DNA of 62,871 nucleotides, taken from positions 402,847-465,717 of the forward strand of contig NZ_NPKH01000039.1 of NCBI RefSeq assembly GCF_002284535.1, in the 5' to 3' direction. Positions 61,180 to 62,871 of this stretch are shown piece after piece. The first letter of the stretch is position 1. Every line of letters starts with the position of its first letter. Under the pieces are notes generated by a model that did no database searches, was not told the origin of the DNA, and saw only the letters and a list, made by a program, of their open reading frames with translations. Made by a program: the position numbers and the translations under genes. This DNA is from Mesorhizobium wenxiniae. GTDB taxonomy: Bacteria > Pseudomonadota > Alphaproteobacteria > Rhizobiales > Rhizobiaceae.

Positions 61180-62376
61180 GTGCAGCAGATCCGCCCGGCG
61201 ACGTTTCTTTTTGCGGCACGAGCCCTGCGCGACATGGGCGACGGCTTCGTGGCAATTCTGTTGCCGGTCTATCTCTTGGCATTAGGCTTCGCACCACTGC
61301 AGGTCGGCATCATAGCAACCGCATCGCTGCTCGGTTCAGCGCTCATGACCATCGCCGCCGGACTCCTTGGTGCCCGACACGATCACCGCCAACTCCTGCT
61401 TGCCGCCGCCAGTCTGATGGTCGCCACAGGTGTGGCCCTTGCTGTGGTCCACGACTACGCGCTGCTTTTGGTGATCGCCTTCGCAGGCACCATCAACCCG
61501 TCGGCCGGCAGCGTCAGCGTATTCGTACCTTTAGAGCATGCCGTGCTCACGCGCGAAGTCACTGATGCCGCCCGGACCAAAATGTTCGCGCGTTACAGCC
61601 TGGTGGGTGCGCTCGCAGGCGCGGTTGGCGCGCTTGCTTCGGCGACACCTGATCTTCTGGCTCCAGCCGGCTTCGACCAACTCACCGGCATCAAGGCGAT
61701 GTTCGTGCTCTATGCATTTCTGGGCCTGCTCGGCGGCCTTCTCTACGCGCGGATCCCGCAGCGCCGTCCAGCGTCGGACTCCGGCACCGCGTCCGCGCTC
61801 GGCCCCTCGCGCAATATTGTGTTCAAGCTCGCGGCCCTTTTTAGCCTTGATGCCTTCGCCGGCGGCTTCGTCGTCCAGTCGCTGCTTGCCCTGTGGCTTT
61901 TCGAAACATTCGACCTGTCGCTCTCGGAAGCGGGCTTTTTCTTCTTCTGGTCCGGCGTACTTTCGGCGTTCTCATTCCCCGTTGCTGCTTGGCTGTCCCG
62001 GCACATCGGGCTCATCAACACGATGGTGTTCACTCACATTCCGTCCAGCATTGCTCTGATGTTGGCGGCGCTTGCGCCCACGCTGCCTCTGGCACTCGTC
62101 CTGCTGTTGATCCGCGCTGCGCTTTCGCAGATGGACGTCCCGACGCGATCGTCTTACGTCATGGCCGTCGTCACGGAGGCAGAGCGGGCGGCGGCCGCGA
62201 GCTTCACATCTGTCCCGCGCAGCCTAGCCGCCGCAGCCAGTCCCGCCTTGGCGGGCGCTCTGTTCGCTGCCTCGTTCCGGGCATGGCCCCTCCTGATCTG
62301 CGGTGCCCTAAAGATCATTTATGACCTGCTGCTGCTGATGCAATTCCGGCACCTCAAGCCGCCAGAGGAACGGTGA
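61180..62376 (+). CDS. Major facilitator superfamily (MFS) transporter
   Basis: 398 residues with twelve predicted membrane helices. It begins with FAARALRDMGDGFVAILLPV; the loop after the second helix reads LLGARHDHRQ, a variant of the MFS motif A; the second half repeats the fold from VFKLAALFSLDAFAGGFVVQ. Resembles uncharacterised MFS exporters. The start is a GTG at 61180. Confidence 0.87.
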   Translation: MQQIRPATFLFAARALRDMGDGFVAILLPVYLLALGFAPLQVGIIATASLLGSALMTIAAGLLGARHDHRQLLLAAASLMVATGVALAVVHDYALLLVIAFAGTINPSAGSVSVFVPLEHAVLTREVTDAARTKMFARYSLVGALAGAVGALASATPDLLAPAGFDQLTGIKAMFVLYAFLGLLGGLLYARIPQRRPASDSGTASALGPSRNIVFKLAALFSLDAFAGGFVVQSLLALWLFETFDLSLSEAGFFFFWSGVLSAFSFPVAAWLSRHIGLINTMVFTHIPSSIALMLAALAPTLPLALVLLLIRAALSQMDVPTRSSYVMAVVTEAERAAAASFTSVPRSLAAAASPALAGALFAASFRAWPLLICGALKIIYDLLLLMQFRHLKPPEER

Positions 62377-62699
62377 TACAGTGTTGTCGGTTGGGGTGTG
62401 TTATACCAGGACGTCGACTGATCAGGCCGGGCCGCGGCCTTGTAAAAGCGGCACCAGCCATCAGGGCTGATTTCATCCGCGACAATCTCGCATGCATTCG
62501 GCTCCCGGAAATGGGTGCACCCGGCGAAGAACGGGTGTTGTCATGCATGACGGCCCCGCCAGCTCGCACTTATTGCCCTGCAGATACCGGATCAGCGAAT
62601 TGTCCCCGCGATACATCCATGCACGAGCCCGATAAACGGAGCCCATATCGTCGATCATCCGGGCTTGCCTGCCGCGACGCGGGCGGGGCGTGAGGAAGT
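62377..62699. other. 323-bp region without recognisable gene
   Basis: Lies between the MFS gene and the partial gene at the right edge. A 76-codon minus-strand frame (62473-62703) has no recognisable family and overlaps the stop of the partial gene. Nothing else seen. Confidence 0.35.
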
Positions 62700-62871
62700 T
62701 CACCTCAAATTGCTCTTCGGAAACAGCACGCGATCGGGTTTTGCATTCATTCGCGCCAGCATTTCCTTGATCAAGCGTGTTTTGGTGCGGCCCGCTTCCT
62801 TCGGCGGCACAAGGTAACGCACGATGGCCTCGAGCCAGGTGTTTTCACTGACGCGAAAATGAACCACGGGA
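62700..62871 (-). CDS. Partial CDS, C-terminal end of an unidentified protein
   Basis: Minus-strand frame open from the window edge to a TGA at 62700-62702; the last 56 residues include VVHFRVSENTWLEAIVRYLV, PPKEAGRTKTRLIKEMLARM and end VLFPKSNLR. The basic helical C-terminus gives no family. The 5' part lies beyond the window. Confidence 0.55.
   Translation of the reverse strand, partial: PVVHFRVSENTWLEAIVRYLVPPKEAGRTKTRLIKEMLARMNAKPDRVLFPKSNLR

Overview
The window looks like chromosomal DNA of a Mesorhizobium-type member of the Rhizobiales (Hyphomicrobiales). It is GC-rich, and dense with LysR regulators and ABC/DMT/LysE/MFS transporters. It carries the alphaproteobacterial block mutL / DUF2093 / lpxK / waaA / DUF374 / DUF4170 / cysQ-like / pmbA, and it is peppered with the short palindromic repeats typical of rhizobial intergenic DNA. 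No rRNA, tRNA, CRISPR array, integrase or transposase was recognised. The assignment rests on gene content and protein flavour, not on a database search.

Layout. 0-10.4 kb: a Tat-exported family-5 (dipeptide/opine type) solute-binding protein and an MttB-family methyltransferase with a divergent LysR regulator; an MDR oxidoreductase with a divergent LysR; mutL; a DMT exporter with a divergent LysR. 10.5-16.4 kb: the lipid A / Kdo block (DUF2093, lpxK, waaA, DUF374 acyltransferase, DUF4170, CysQ-like phosphatase, pmbA). 16.7-20.7 kb: a compact glycosylation locus (GtrB-type glycosyltransferase, methyltransferase and GtrA flippase in overlapping genes, facing a PIG-V-like membrane mannosyltransferase and a membrane-anchored companion). 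20.8-27.5 kb: a LacI-controlled sugar operon (binding protein, two permeases, GH127 beta-L-arabinofuranosidase) with no ATPase gene. 27.9-35.1 kb: an adenylate cyclase/TolB-like/TPR protein, a solitary HNH nuclease, a DHFR-like reductase, a PQQ sugar dehydrogenase sitting beside a LysR-tail scar, a LysR and an MBL-fold hydrolase.

35.1-40.4 kb: ComA-like and CapA-like genes, a small cytochrome c, an exported small protein, a LuxR regulator and two gene remnants joined head to head. 40.4-47.7 kb: patatin, a pair of M16 peptidases (the second with a palindromic repeat built into its 5' end), rsmD, rluB with a 4 x 141-bp in-frame repeat, and tadA. 47.7-55.3 kb: lipoprotein, ileS, MipA/OmpV, HdeD, ribF and a HAD phosphatase. 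55.6 kb to the end: a Tad-like von Willebrand protein, LysE, DUF2189, GST/HxlR, an MFS transporter and a gene cut by the window edge.

The most notable observations are: (i) three neighbouring genes (MBL hydrolase, ComA-like, CapA-like; 34.2-37.4 kb) that each need exactly one base restored in an A or T homopolymer to read correctly, with a possible fourth case at tadA; (ii) a long palindromic repeat that has become open reading frame at the start of an M16 peptidase gene; (iii) a nearly identical 47-residue repeat expansion in RluB; (iv) the GtrB-methyltransferase-GtrA / PIG-V glycosylation locus as the best candidate for an undescribed system; (v) several families of palindromic repeats, one of which keeps its fold while its arm sequence changes.
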